Source: a virus
Reading direction: 5' to 3' (one strand)
IMG/VR virus record: IMGVR_UViG_3300010885_023593
Span: 1 to 26,461 of that record
Length of the DNA stretch: 26,461 bases
Part shown: piece after piece, positions 1-6,174 of the stretch
How positions within the stretch are numbered: position 1 is the stretch's first letter
Layout of the letters: every line of letters begins with the position of its first letter
The notes under the pieces: generated by a model
Seen by the model: the letters and a program-made list of their open reading frames with translations, nothing else
The model's database searches: none
Told to the model about the DNA's origin: nothing
Program-made: the position numbers and the translations under genes

Positions 1-2
1 CT

Positions 3-860
3 GGTATTGGAAAAGTGGTTACCACAATTGGTTGGGGAATATTATTATTAGGAGATATAATTACCTCAAGTGTGAGGGGTGTTGTAAAATGGGCGGAAAT
101 AATACTTGATATTATAACCATTTGTACGACTGGAGCTTTTGGTGCTACCGTTGGTAAAGTTTTGAAACCTTTTTTTGGAACTGGAAGTTCCCTTGCAACT
201 TTAATGACAAAATTATCAAAATATACTTGGTTTACAAGTATAGTTGGAGCAATAAAAACTGGAATTTCTAAAGTAACTGGTTTGTTAGGTAAAGCAATGA
301 CTTGGATAATGTCAACTTCTTGGTGGAAATTCCTGGCGGGTACTTCAATAGGTAAATTTATTGGTAGTGCAATGACTAAAGCAACATCGTTTTTTAATGA
401 GATGACAAAATCTATGGCTACTAAGGGTGGTGCGGGCACAAAAGCACTCGCTACCGGTAATCAAAATCTAACTAACCTCGCAATTAAAAAAGGTCAAGCA
501 AAAATTAAAACTAAATTAACAACTGGCGCCGCCGAAGATTTAGCATGGGCAGGAGGCGCTGAGTTAGCTGGAGATGCTGGTGGTGAACGAGCTAAAGCTG
601 CGGTTAACTTAACTAAAGCGGGTTCCGGTCTTGAGTCGGGGATTAGTGATTTAAGTAAAACTAAAAAGACTGGAGTCGGCTTTACAACTTACGATAATGC
701 ACAAAAACAAAAATTAGCAAAACAAACCGGGACAATAACTAAAGACGCTATTAAAACAGGTAAGGCAGGTGCTGGAGTTGTTGCAGGAGAAGAGGAACCA
801 GAAAATAAAACACAAACACCTATAGGATCAACGTTTGCTCCTGGACAAATTACGACATAA
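3..860 (+). CDS. C-terminal part of an uncharacterised hydrophobic, Gly/Ala/Lys-rich protein (5' end outside window)
   Basis: The reading frame is open to the left edge (codons before the GTG at 15 read GIGKV), so the gene starts outside the window and the GTG is not a convincing start. The visible ~285 residues begin with several hydrophobic stretches (about residues 5-15, 30-50 and 75-115, interrupted by Gly, Thr and Trp) that could touch or span a membrane. They then become a soluble Ala/Gly/Lys/Thr-rich tail without recognisable motif. The gene is followed immediately by a hairpin shared with the convergent tmRNA. Possible identities include the end of a large virion, tail-associated or internal protein, but no family is recognised. 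Coding status is well supported by length and even composition; function is unknown. Confidence 0.75.
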   Translation, partial: GIGKVVTTIGWGILLLGDIITSSVRGVVKWAEIILDIITICTTGAFGATVGKVLKPFFGTGSSLATLMTKLSKYTWFTSIVGAIKTGISKVTGLLGKAMTWIMSTSWWKFLAGTSIGKFIGSAMTKATSFFNEMTKSMATKGGAGTKALATGNQNLTNLAIKKGQAKIKTKLTTGAAEDLAWAGGAELAGDAGGERAKAAVNLTKAGSGLESGISDLSKTKKTGVGFTTYDNAQKQKLAKQTGTITKDAIKTGKAGAGVVAGEEEPENKTQTPIGSTFAPGQITT

Positions 861-888
861 AAAAACCCCACCGTTAAGATGAGGTTTT
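861..888. terminator. Hairpin terminator shared by the upstream gene (+) and tmRNA (-)
   Basis: An AAAACC.../...GGTTTT stem with one mismatch encloses a roughly 12-nt loop. Read on the minus strand it lies just past the tmRNA CCA end and runs into seven U residues, so it fits best as the tmRNA terminator. On the plus strand it ends in UUUU and follows the stop codon at 858-860 directly. Confidence 0.6.
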
Positions 889-891
889 AAT

Positions 892-1301
892 TGGTGGAGG
901 TGCGGAGGCTCGAACTCCGGTCCATAATATCCTGTCAGATAAGGACTACACGTTTAGGTTAACATTTTCTAATGTTCCAAAATATTTGGTTTTAATTTGA
1001 CCAAAAACAAAGTTAATCTGTTCTTCACCATCGTAGATCAACAACCAATGGACGACTCGATTTCGGGTTCAGTCGTATTCCACCTTAAAGGACTTCTGTT
1101 GCTAGGTTATATGTCCGTCGACCCCCGTTTCCGTAAACTTCTTAAGCTACAGTAACTTCAGAACCTCTTACTAATCCAAGAGTTTCCATTTTGTTTAGCA
1201 CATTGCCAGTTGTTTTTCTGAATCAGTTTTTAAGGAGATTAATTCAGTCTCCACGTGCCCTTATTCTTCAGCCGATACCTGTCAAATCCAAAAACACCCC
1301 C
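892..1301 (-). ncRNA. ssrA: Transfer-messenger RNA (tmRNA)
   Basis: This is a complete one-piece tmRNA of about 410 nt, which rescues ribosomes stalled on broken mRNAs and tags the product. The 5' end GGGGGUG pairs with CACCUCC before an encoded ACCA end, giving a 7-bp acceptor stem with a G3-U pair, the alanine identity element. The T arm is CGGAG-UUCGAGC-CUCCG. The 5' region has the conserved GGAUUUGACAGG segment. Long helix H2 is visible as AUAAGG/CCUUAU plus CACGU/ACGUG. Pseudoknot PK1 is explicit: GGAGA/UCUCC interlocked with CUGAAU/AUUCAG (about 1252-1218). Ten nucleotides later the tag frame opens. No smpB is seen in the window, so host SmpB is presumably used. A TTTG seven bases upstream of the 5' end could be part of a Bacteroidota-type -7 box, but this is weak. 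It is divergent from the gene at 1353. The structural match is strong; a phage origin follows from the context. Confidence 0.96.
1142..1207 (-). other. tmRNA tag reading frame (21 codons plus UAA)
   Basis: With GGC (1207-1205) as resume codon, 10 nt after PK1, the frame reads GNVLNKMETL, then GLVRG, then SEVTVA and UAA. The charged Ala would precede it, giving a 22-residue tag. Gly as first encoded residue is, from memory, usual for Bacteroidota tmRNAs. The length is about twice that of E. coli (10 encoded residues), and the end is TVA rather than LAA. One neighbouring frame stops after three codons; the other ends in SWISKRF, lacking the nonpolar C-terminus proteases need. The GGC frame is therefore preferred. 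Confidence 0.75.
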
Positions 1302-1320
1302 ATATTTTCAAAGAACTATA

Positions 1321-1347
1321 TATAAATACAAATATAATTATATTTAT
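1321..1347 (+). promoter_or_regulatory. Candidate late promoter elements before the gene at 1353
   Basis: TATAAATA at 1321-1328 is identical to the T4 late-promoter -10 octamer and lies 24 nt before the ATG. A second element, TATATTTAT (1339-1347), belongs to the motif that recurs before many genes here and ends only 5 nt before the ATG. Which one is used cannot be told from sequence. Confidence 0.4.
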
Positions 1348-1352
1348 CTAAT

Positions 1353-2414
1353 ATGGCAAGTGAAACCTATGAATTTTTTAAAGATTTAGCAAATGGTAAA
1401 GAAATCAATAGATGGTCTTATCCGGATAAGTTAATATATGATGTTCGTCATACCAGAGGATCAAATTCAATTAAAGTTGTAATTACTTTTGATGATGACG
1501 ATGATTTTTTAGATGTACTAGGTATTGAAAAGGATGATGGGGATCGTTATACATTTAAAAGATTTATGAGTAGTTATTATCGTGACGATTGGGATAGCTA
1601 TAGGTACGATGATGACTGGAGTGAAGGATATACGTTACAAAATTTTAATAATGAAAATAAAGAACTTGTAAATGAGATATTAAAATACACAAATCCAACT
1701 TTAAGGGTTATTGAAGGTGATAATGATAATTTATCTAAAATATCAAGATTTTTAGAAACTAGATTTAAAGATGTAATTGATGAATTAATTTATGATAGTG
1801 CCGAACAAAGAGAGGAATGTATTTATGATGGTGCAAAACAGGTAATAATGAGAGAAACTGATAACCCGTTTAAAAGGTTTGGGATAGTTCAAAAAAGTCA
1901 CGCTTATAGATTTGAGACAACCGTTAATGTTATTTTAAAATTATATCGTTTATTAAACGCTGAAGATGAAGATCTTAAAGGACTTCTAACAAAATTACAT
2001 GAAAAATACCCACAAGTAAGTTATATTGGTGATTGGGAGAACCTTCAATATGAAGGTTGGTGTGATAATTTTGATGAAGAATTAGAACAAGAAAACTTTA
2101 AAAAACATTTAGAAAAAATACTTGATGAAATTCGTGATAATTCTGATGAGTATGATAGTGAAGAATATAATAAATTATATGATAAAGTTCACGAACTTGG
2201 TGGGTTTGGTAAATGGATTAAAATTAATGAAAAGGGTCTTAGTATACACTTTAAATCTTTGGACGAAAAAACAAACATGCTAAGTATGGTAGTTCAAAAA
2301 TTTGGATCTCCTATGCAGTCAAGGTCTGTTAATAACCTTGAAGATTTAAATTTAACATTATATCATCCGGAATTATTTGAAAGTGTTAAAAAAACTTTAA
2401 GAAAATTTTTATAA
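1353..2414 (+). CDS. Uncharacterised acidic protein
   Basis: A 353-residue soluble protein with no recognised family. It is strongly acidic and aromatic in its N-terminal third: five consecutive Asp at residues 47-51, then around residues 74-93 a segment alternating Asp, Tyr and Trp. The rest looks mainly helical, with many Glu/Lys/Leu. No signal peptide, membrane segment, Cys cluster or nucleotide-binding motif is visible. The ATG at 1353 is the first in frame after an AT-rich leader that also separates it from the divergent tmRNA. The next gene (M20 peptidase) follows after 27 nt on the same strand, so the two may be co-expressed, although a TATATTTG element lies between them. Coding status is secure from length and codon regularity. 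Confidence 0.85.
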   Translation: MASETYEFFKDLANGKEINRWSYPDKLIYDVRHTRGSNSIKVVITFDDDDDFLDVLGIEKDDGDRYTFKRFMSSYYRDDWDSYRYDDDWSEGYTLQNFNNENKELVNEILKYTNPTLRVIEGDNDNLSKISRFLETRFKDVIDELIYDSAEQREECIYDGAKQVIMRETDNPFKRFGIVQKSHAYRFETTVNVILKLYRLLNAEDEDLKGLLTKLHEKYPQVSYIGDWENLQYEGWCDNFDEELEQENFKKHLEKILDEIRDNSDEYDSEEYNKLYDKVHELGGFGKWIKINEKGLSIHFKSLDEKTNMLSMVVQKFGSPMQSRSVNNLEDLNLTLYHPELFESVKKTLRKFL

Positions 2415-2429
2415 TCCAGATTTAATTTC

Positions 2430-2437
2430 TATATTTG
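2430..2437 (+). promoter_or_regulatory. TATATTTG element before the peptidase gene
   Basis: An exact match to the Bacteroidota -7 consensus TAnnTTTG, 4 nt before the ATG at 2442. If it is a promoter the transcript would be nearly leaderless; it may instead be a chance AT-rich match. Confidence 0.3.
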
Positions 2438-2441
2438 TTTT

Positions 2442-3227
2442 ATGGAAAGAAATTTTGAATTATTAAAGGATGTATTATCAGTCCCAACAAAAACGTATCA
2501 AGAACATTTAATGGTTGAATTTATAAGTAATTGGTTGACTGAAAATAATATTCCACACTACATTGATCAATTTAACAATGTTTACGCAACAAAACAAACT
2601 GATGGTGATATTTCCCATTTTCCTTGTGTTGTTGCTCACACCGATACTGTTCATAATATTGATACAATAAACGTTGTTGAGGAAATGTTACCAAATGCTC
2701 AGAAAGAAATAAAATTAGCACTAAAAGCATATAACGATGAAGGAAGCCCAACTGGTATTGGTGGTGATGATAAATGTGGTGTATATGGTTGTCTTGAATT
2801 ACTAAAAGAATTACCTAATCTAAAAGCTGCGTTTTTTGTGGCCGAAGAAACCGGATGTAAAGGATCATCTAATGCCGATCCAAAATTCTTTAAAAACATC
2901 GGATATGTAATCCAATTTGACGCACCAGAAAATAATATGATTTCCGAGTTTTTGATGAATAAACCAATGTTTAAAAGAGATTCAGAATTTTTTAATGTTG
3001 GTGGTCGTTTAATTACAGAACACTTTCCAGGCGATACCAAATACCATAGACACCCTTACACGGACATCTTTCCGTTAAACCAAAATTTTGGTCTATCTTG
3101 TTTTAACATCTCAATTGGTTATTACAACTACCACACAAAAAATGAATATGTTGTTGTTGAGGACACATATAATGGTATAAAAGTTGGTAAGTTAATGATA
3201 GAGGAATTAGGTTACACTAAACATTAA
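2442..3227 (+). CDS. M20-family zinc metallopeptidase (peptidase T-like)
   Basis: Predicted cytoplasmic two-zinc aminopeptidase/dipeptidase-type enzyme. The M20 residues appear in order: AHTDTVH with metal ligand H66 and neighbouring D68; GIGGDDKCG with bridging D109; AEETGCKGS with general base E135 and ligand E136; QFDAPE with D160; YHTKNE with final ligand H231. No signal peptide is present. At 261 residues it is much shorter than a usual M20 enzyme (about 350-450). There is little room between E136 and H231 for the normal dimerisation (lid) domain, so it is probably a minimal catalytic-domain form. It lies between the tmRNA and the clp-like gene and converges on the latter across a shared terminator. 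Peptidases of this class trim short peptides, which would suit a role downstream of a Clp machine, but that link is inferred. An M28/M42-type peptidase is a less likely reading. Confidence 0.85.
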   Translation: MERNFELLKDVLSVPTKTYQEHLMVEFISNWLTENNIPHYIDQFNNVYATKQTDGDISHFPCVVAHTDTVHNIDTINVVEEMLPNAQKEIKLALKAYNDEGSPTGIGGDDKCGVYGCLELLKELPNLKAAFFVAEETGCKGSSNADPKFFKNIGYVIQFDAPENNMISEFLMNKPMFKRDSEFFNVGGRLITEHFPGDTKYHRHPYTDIFPLNQNFGLSCFNISIGYYNYHTKNEYVVVEDTYNGIKVGKLMIEELGYTKH

Positions 3228-3228
3228 A

Positions 3229-3257
3229 AAAAAGGAGGGTTTTTAATCCTCCTTTTT
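3229..3257. terminator. Bidirectional hairpin terminator between convergent peptidase and clp-like genes
   Basis: Perfect 10-bp stem AAAAAGGAGG/CCTCCTTTTT with a 9-nt loop, flanked by A/T runs so it works on both strands. It overlaps the last codons and stop of the minus-strand clp-like gene (stop at 3243-3245). Confidence 0.8.
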
Positions 3258-5306
3258 CTTTCTTCCTTTTTTCTTTGGTTCTAAAACAACCCTTTCTTCT
3301 AATTCTATGACTTGTTCATCACCTTCTGTTTTAACAAATAACATATATTGTTTATCTTCAACAACTTCATTTGTTAATATTTTTTCTGAAATAAGATCTT
3401 CTATTTTATCCTGGATTGCTCGTTTAATTGGTCTTGCTCCAAACAATTCGTCAAACCCAACCTTTGCAATTTTTTCAATTACCGATTGTTCATATGTGAA
3501 ATTATATTTCATTGATGTTAATCTACCAATTAATTTATCAATTTCAAGTTTAACAATCTTATCAACATGTTCTTTTTTCAAGGAATTAAAGATTACAATA
3601 TCGTCAATTCTATTTAAAAATTCTGGAGCAAAAAACTTACTCAATTCTTTTTTAAGAACGTCTCTCTTATATTCTTCCTGGACCGCATCACTATTGTTGT
3701 TTGTTTTAAACCCAACACCACTTCCAAAATCTTGAACTTTTCTAACACCAATATTTGATGTCATAATAATTAAACAATTTTTAAAATTGATCTTTCTACC
3801 TAACCCATCTGTCATATGTCCATCATCTAACATTTGAAGTAAAGTTCCGAAAATCTCTTTGTTTGCTTTCTCAACCTCATCAAATAAAATTACAGAATAT
3901 GGTTTATTTTTTACTTGTTCCGTTAATTGGCCACCTTCTTCGTGACCAACATATCCCGGAGGAGAACCTATTAGTCTTGATATGGTGTGTTTTTCCTGAT
4001 ATTCGGACATATCAACACGAATCAAACTATCCTCACTACCAAAAATTTCTTTTGCAAGTTTCTTAGCTAAAAATGTTTTACCAACACCAGTAGATCCAAG
4101 GAAAATAAATGAACCAATTGGTCTATTTGGATCCTTAATACCAACTCTATTTCTTCTAATTGACTTTGATATTTTTTTAACAGCTTCTTCTTGACCAATA
4201 ACATTAGCATTTAGAGTATCTTCTAAACTAACAAGTGAGTTTTTTTCATCCACATTAATTTTACTTACTGGTATCTTTGTCATGTTTGAAACAACCTCGT
4301 AAATTAACTCTTCTGGAATACCTCTTTTACTTGTCTTTAATTCCTCCTCAAATTTATTTTTTTCCTCTTCAAGGTTATTTAAAATATTTTTTTCACGGTC
4401 TCTTAATTCGGCCGCCATTTCATATTTTTGTTTTTTAATAACATCAGCTTTTTCTTTTTTGATATCTTGAGCTTCCTGTTTTAATTTTTCAATATGTTCC
4501 GGAAGTTTAATATCAATTTGCATCCTTGACCCAACCTCATCTAAAATATCAAACGCTTTATCTGGAAACTCTCTATCTGTAATATAACGATCTGCTAACT
4601 CAACACATAACCAAAGAGCTTCGTCGGTGTAATTAACCTTATGATGATCTTCATATTTTTCCTTACTTAATTTAAGAATCTCAAATGTTTCTTGTTTTGT
4701 TGATGGATCCACAATAATTTTTTGAAATCTCCTTTCTAATGCACCATCTTTTTCAAAGTGTTTTCTATATTCATCAAGTGTTGTAGCACCGATACATTGA
4801 ATTTCACCTCTTGATAAAGCTGGTTTGAATATGTTTGACGCGTCAAGTGATCCGGAACTATTACCAGCACCAACCATTGTATGAATTTCATCAATAAAAA
4901 TTATAATATTTGGATTATTTTGTAACTCCTCAATTATAACTTTCATTCTTTCTTCAAATTGTCCTCTATATTTTGTCCCAGCAACAATTGAGTTGATGTC
5001 TAATGATACAATTCTTTTATCTGATAAATTTTTAGGACATTCACCACTATGAATCATCATCGCAAGACCCTCAACGATTGCTGTTTTTCCAGCACCTGGT
5101 TCACCAATAATGATTGGGTTATTTTTTTTTCTTCTTGATAGGACTTGAGCAATTCTTAAAATTTCTTTTTCCCTACCAATTACAGGATCTAATTTTCCCA
5201 ATTGAGCTTGTTTTATTAAATCTTTACTGAAGTTATCTAAAACAGGTGTTCCACCATCAGTTTTCTTTTTGTTTTTGTCGTTGTCATCTACAAATTCTAT
5301 TGCCAT
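3243..5306 (-). CDS. ClpC-like AAA+ unfoldase lacking the N-domain
   Basis: A 687-residue protein with two AAA+ modules, predicted to unfold proteins with ATP and feed them to ClpP. D1 has Walker A GEPGAGKT (68-75), pore loop GTKYRG (110-115) and Walker B IDE (138-140). A middle domain (about 270-325) carries a UVR-type motif, KYEMAAELRD (294-303). D2 has Walker A GSTGVGKT (404-411), pore loop GYVG (451-454), Walker B FDE (475-477), sensor-type TSN and FLNRID. VGF at 531-533 sits where ClpC carries its ClpP-docking loop, which separates it from ClpB disaggregases. Bacterial ClpC is about 810-850 residues because of an N-terminal adaptor/substrate domain; here the AAA+ core begins after only ~25 residues, so that domain is absent. 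The C-terminus is Lys-rich. No clpP is seen, so host ClpP is the likely partner. A UVR protein is encoded divergently 159 bp away, and a TATATTTA element lies 20 bp upstream of the start. ClpA/ClpE-like naming is possible. Confidence 0.93.
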   Translation of the reverse strand: MAIEFVDDNDKNKKKTDGGTPVLDNFSKDLIKQAQLGKLDPVIGREKEILRIAQVLSRRKKNNPIIIGEPGAGKTAIVEGLAMMIHSGECPKNLSDKRIVSLDINSIVAGTKYRGQFEERMKVIIEELQNNPNIIIFIDEIHTMVGAGNSSGSLDASNIFKPALSRGEIQCIGATTLDEYRKHFEKDGALERRFQKIIVDPSTKQETFEILKLSKEKYEDHHKVNYTDEALWLCVELADRYITDREFPDKAFDILDEVGSRMQIDIKLPEHIEKLKQEAQDIKKEKADVIKKQKYEMAAELRDREKNILNNLEEEKNKFEEELKTSKRGIPEELIYEVVSNMTKIPVSKINVDEKNSLVSLEDTLNANVIGQEEAVKKISKSIRRNRVGIKDPNRPIGSFIFLGSTGVGKTFLAKKLAKEIFGSEDSLIRVDMSEYQEKHTISRLIGSPPGYVGHEEGGQLTEQVKNKPYSVILFDEVEKANKEIFGTLLQMLDDGHMTDGLGRKINFKNCLIIMTSNIGVRKVQDFGSGVGFKTNNNSDAVQEEYKRDVLKKELSKFFAPEFLNRIDDIVIFNSLKKEHVDKIVKLEIDKLIGRLTSMKYNFTYEQSVIEKIAKVGFDELFGARPIKRAIQDKIEDLISEKILTNEVVEDKQYMLFVKTEGDEQVIELEERVVLEPKKKGRKKKED

Positions 5307-5345
5307 AATAAATGTTTTATTTAATTTTAAATATAATCTTCTGTG

Positions 5346-5399
5346 TTGTCAATATTTGACTTTTTGTCAGTCACTTAAAAAAACATTGACAATTTGTCA
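5346..5399. promoter_or_regulatory. Operator-like TTGTCA/TGACAA array in the clp/UVR divergent spacer
   Basis: Repeated half-sites: TTGTCA at 5346 within GTCAA-TAT-TTGAC (5348-5360), TTGTCA at 5364, and the perfect palindrome TGACAA-T-TTGTCA (5387-5399). The last TTG is 20 nt before TAGATTTA (5417-5424), a near match to a Bacteroidota -33/-7 pair for the UVR gene. A repressor or activator controlling one or both genes is plausible but unproven. Confidence 0.5.
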
Positions 5400-5403
5400 T
5401 GTT

Positions 5404-5442
5404 TTTTGTTTTGGTATAGATTTAGTCAAAACCAAAACAAAA
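5404..5442. repeat. 11-bp inverted repeat upstream of the UVR gene
   Basis: TTTTGTTTTGG (5404-5414) and CCAAAACAAAA (5432-5442) form a perfect 11-bp inverted repeat around a 17-nt loop, 23 nt before the ATG at 5466. It could be a leader hairpin, an operator, or an insulating terminator; its role is unknown. Confidence 0.5.
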
Positions 5443-5465
5443 TAAACTTATAAAAAAATAAAATT

Positions 5466-5834
5466 ATGTTTGGTAAAAATTTTGACAAACTTTTTAATGA
5501 ATTATTCAGTTCTGATCCTTTTTTTAAGGATATAAACAATTTTGAAAAGAAGACTTATAAATCAGAAGATGGGTCAATTACATTTACTTACATCACAAAT
5601 ACTAAAGGTGATCTAAATAAATCTGATGAGTTATATCTTTTAAAACAAAAACTTAATATGGCTGTTGAAGACCAAAATTTTGAGGAAGCTGTGGAGTTAA
5701 GAGATAAAATTAAAAACCTTGAAAAAAACAAAGAAAAAATAAGTGGTCTGAAAAAAGAACTGGACGAATGTGTTAAAATCAAGAATTTTGAGAGGGCAAT
5801 AGAATTAAGAGATGAAATTAACTCCCTAAAATGA
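5466..5834 (+). CDS. Small protein with two UVR motifs; possible Clp adaptor
   Basis: A 122-residue protein with two tandem helical UVR motifs, at about residues 58-85 (core QNFEEAVELRDKI) and 92-122 (core KNFERAIELRDEI). The preceding ~50 residues include an aromatic N-terminus (FGKNFDKLFNELF) and a short strand-like segment. UVR motifs occur in UvrB/UvrC, in the ClpC middle domain and in the ClpC-related activator McsA, where they mediate protein-protein contacts. This protein lacks the zinc-finger cysteines of McsA and any nuclease or helicase domain. It is transcribed divergently from a ClpC-like gene that carries the same motif, which makes an adaptor or regulator of that unfoldase the most attractive role, by inference only. 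It ends before a strong terminator, so it is probably a single-gene unit. Lys/Glu repeats suggest a charged helical bundle. Confidence 0.85.
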   Translation: MFGKNFDKLFNELFSSDPFFKDINNFEKKTYKSEDGSITFTYITNTKGDLNKSDELYLLKQKLNMAVEDQNFEEAVELRDKIKNLEKNKEKISGLKKELDECVKIKNFERAIELRDEINSLK

Positions 5835-5840
5835 TAAAGG

Positions 5841-5866
5841 ATCCACCAGAAATGGTGGATTTTTTA
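5841..5866 (+). terminator. Rho-independent terminator after the UVR gene
   Basis: Perfect 8-bp stem ATCCACCA/TGGTGGAT with a GAAA tetraloop, followed by TTTTTATTTA. Confidence 0.85.
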
Positions 5867-5878
5867 TTTATGTAAAAT

Positions 5879-5886
5879 ATATTTAT
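5879..5886 (+). promoter_or_regulatory. ATATTTAT element before the KTSC gene
   Basis: One copy of the recurrent upstream octamer, ending 15 nt before the ATG at 5902, directly after a terminator, so a fresh promoter is expected here. Confidence 0.4.
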
Positions 5887-5901
5887 CAAAAAAAATATAT
5901 T

Positions 5902-6147
5902 ATGGCAATTTTAAAAGAAGAAATCGCAGGTTCAAAAATTATTAATATAATTGAGTCTTCAAACATTATAAAAACAGAATATGACACACTAACTAAAAAA
6001 TTAGTAGTTGAGTTTAAACACGGTGGATCTTATATCTATGACGATGTTCCACATCAAGTTTACACACAGTTTAGAATGGCCCCATCACAAGGATCTTTTT
6101 TTAGTAAAAACATATCTAAAACTTTCAAATATAAGAAAGCTGAGTAA
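5902..6147 (+). CDS. KTSC-domain protein
   Basis: An 81-residue protein whose middle and end match the KTSC domain pattern: SSNI (19-22), a YD followed by a beta-rich segment with V-x-F-x-x-G-G-S-Y-x-Y, then DDVP, VYTQF, and A-x-S-x-G-S-FF-x-K-x-I near the C-terminus. KTSC domains are small folds of unknown biochemical role, found alone in phages and bacteria or fused to lysyl-tRNA synthetases and other enzymes. The gene has its own upstream octamer and lies 27 bp before the nucleotidyltransferase gene, on the same strand. No membrane segment or signal is seen. The family assignment rests on remembered pattern rather than a search. Confidence 0.75.
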   Translation: MAILKEEIAGSKIINIIESSNIIKTEYDTLTKKLVVEFKHGGSYIYDDVPHQVYTQFRMAPSQGSFFSKNISKTFKYKKAE

Positions 6148-6161
6148 ATCAATAAACCATT

Positions 6162-6169
6162 ATATTTAT
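6162..6169 (+). promoter_or_regulatory. ATATTTAT element before the nucleotidyltransferase gene
   Basis: Recurrent octamer (within TATATTTATA), ending 5 nt before the ATG at 6175; a promoter here would give an almost leaderless transcript. Confidence 0.35.
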
Positions 6170-6174
6170 ATGTA

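Noticed and set aside
15-17. GTG at 15 as start of the first gene
   Set aside because: The frame is open to the edge with sensible residues before it, so the gene is simply cut by the window.
1142-1207. Alternative tmRNA tag frames (AMC stop; or a frame ending SWISKRF)
   Set aside because: One stops after three codons; the other ends in a basic/aromatic tail that proteases recognising nonpolar C-termini would not accept. The GGC frame also ends just before the next helix, as usual.
2699-3040. Minus-strand reading frame of 113 codons inside the peptidase gene
   Set aside because: Lies opposite a gene with a complete catalytic motif set and shows no motif of its own; a shadow frame.
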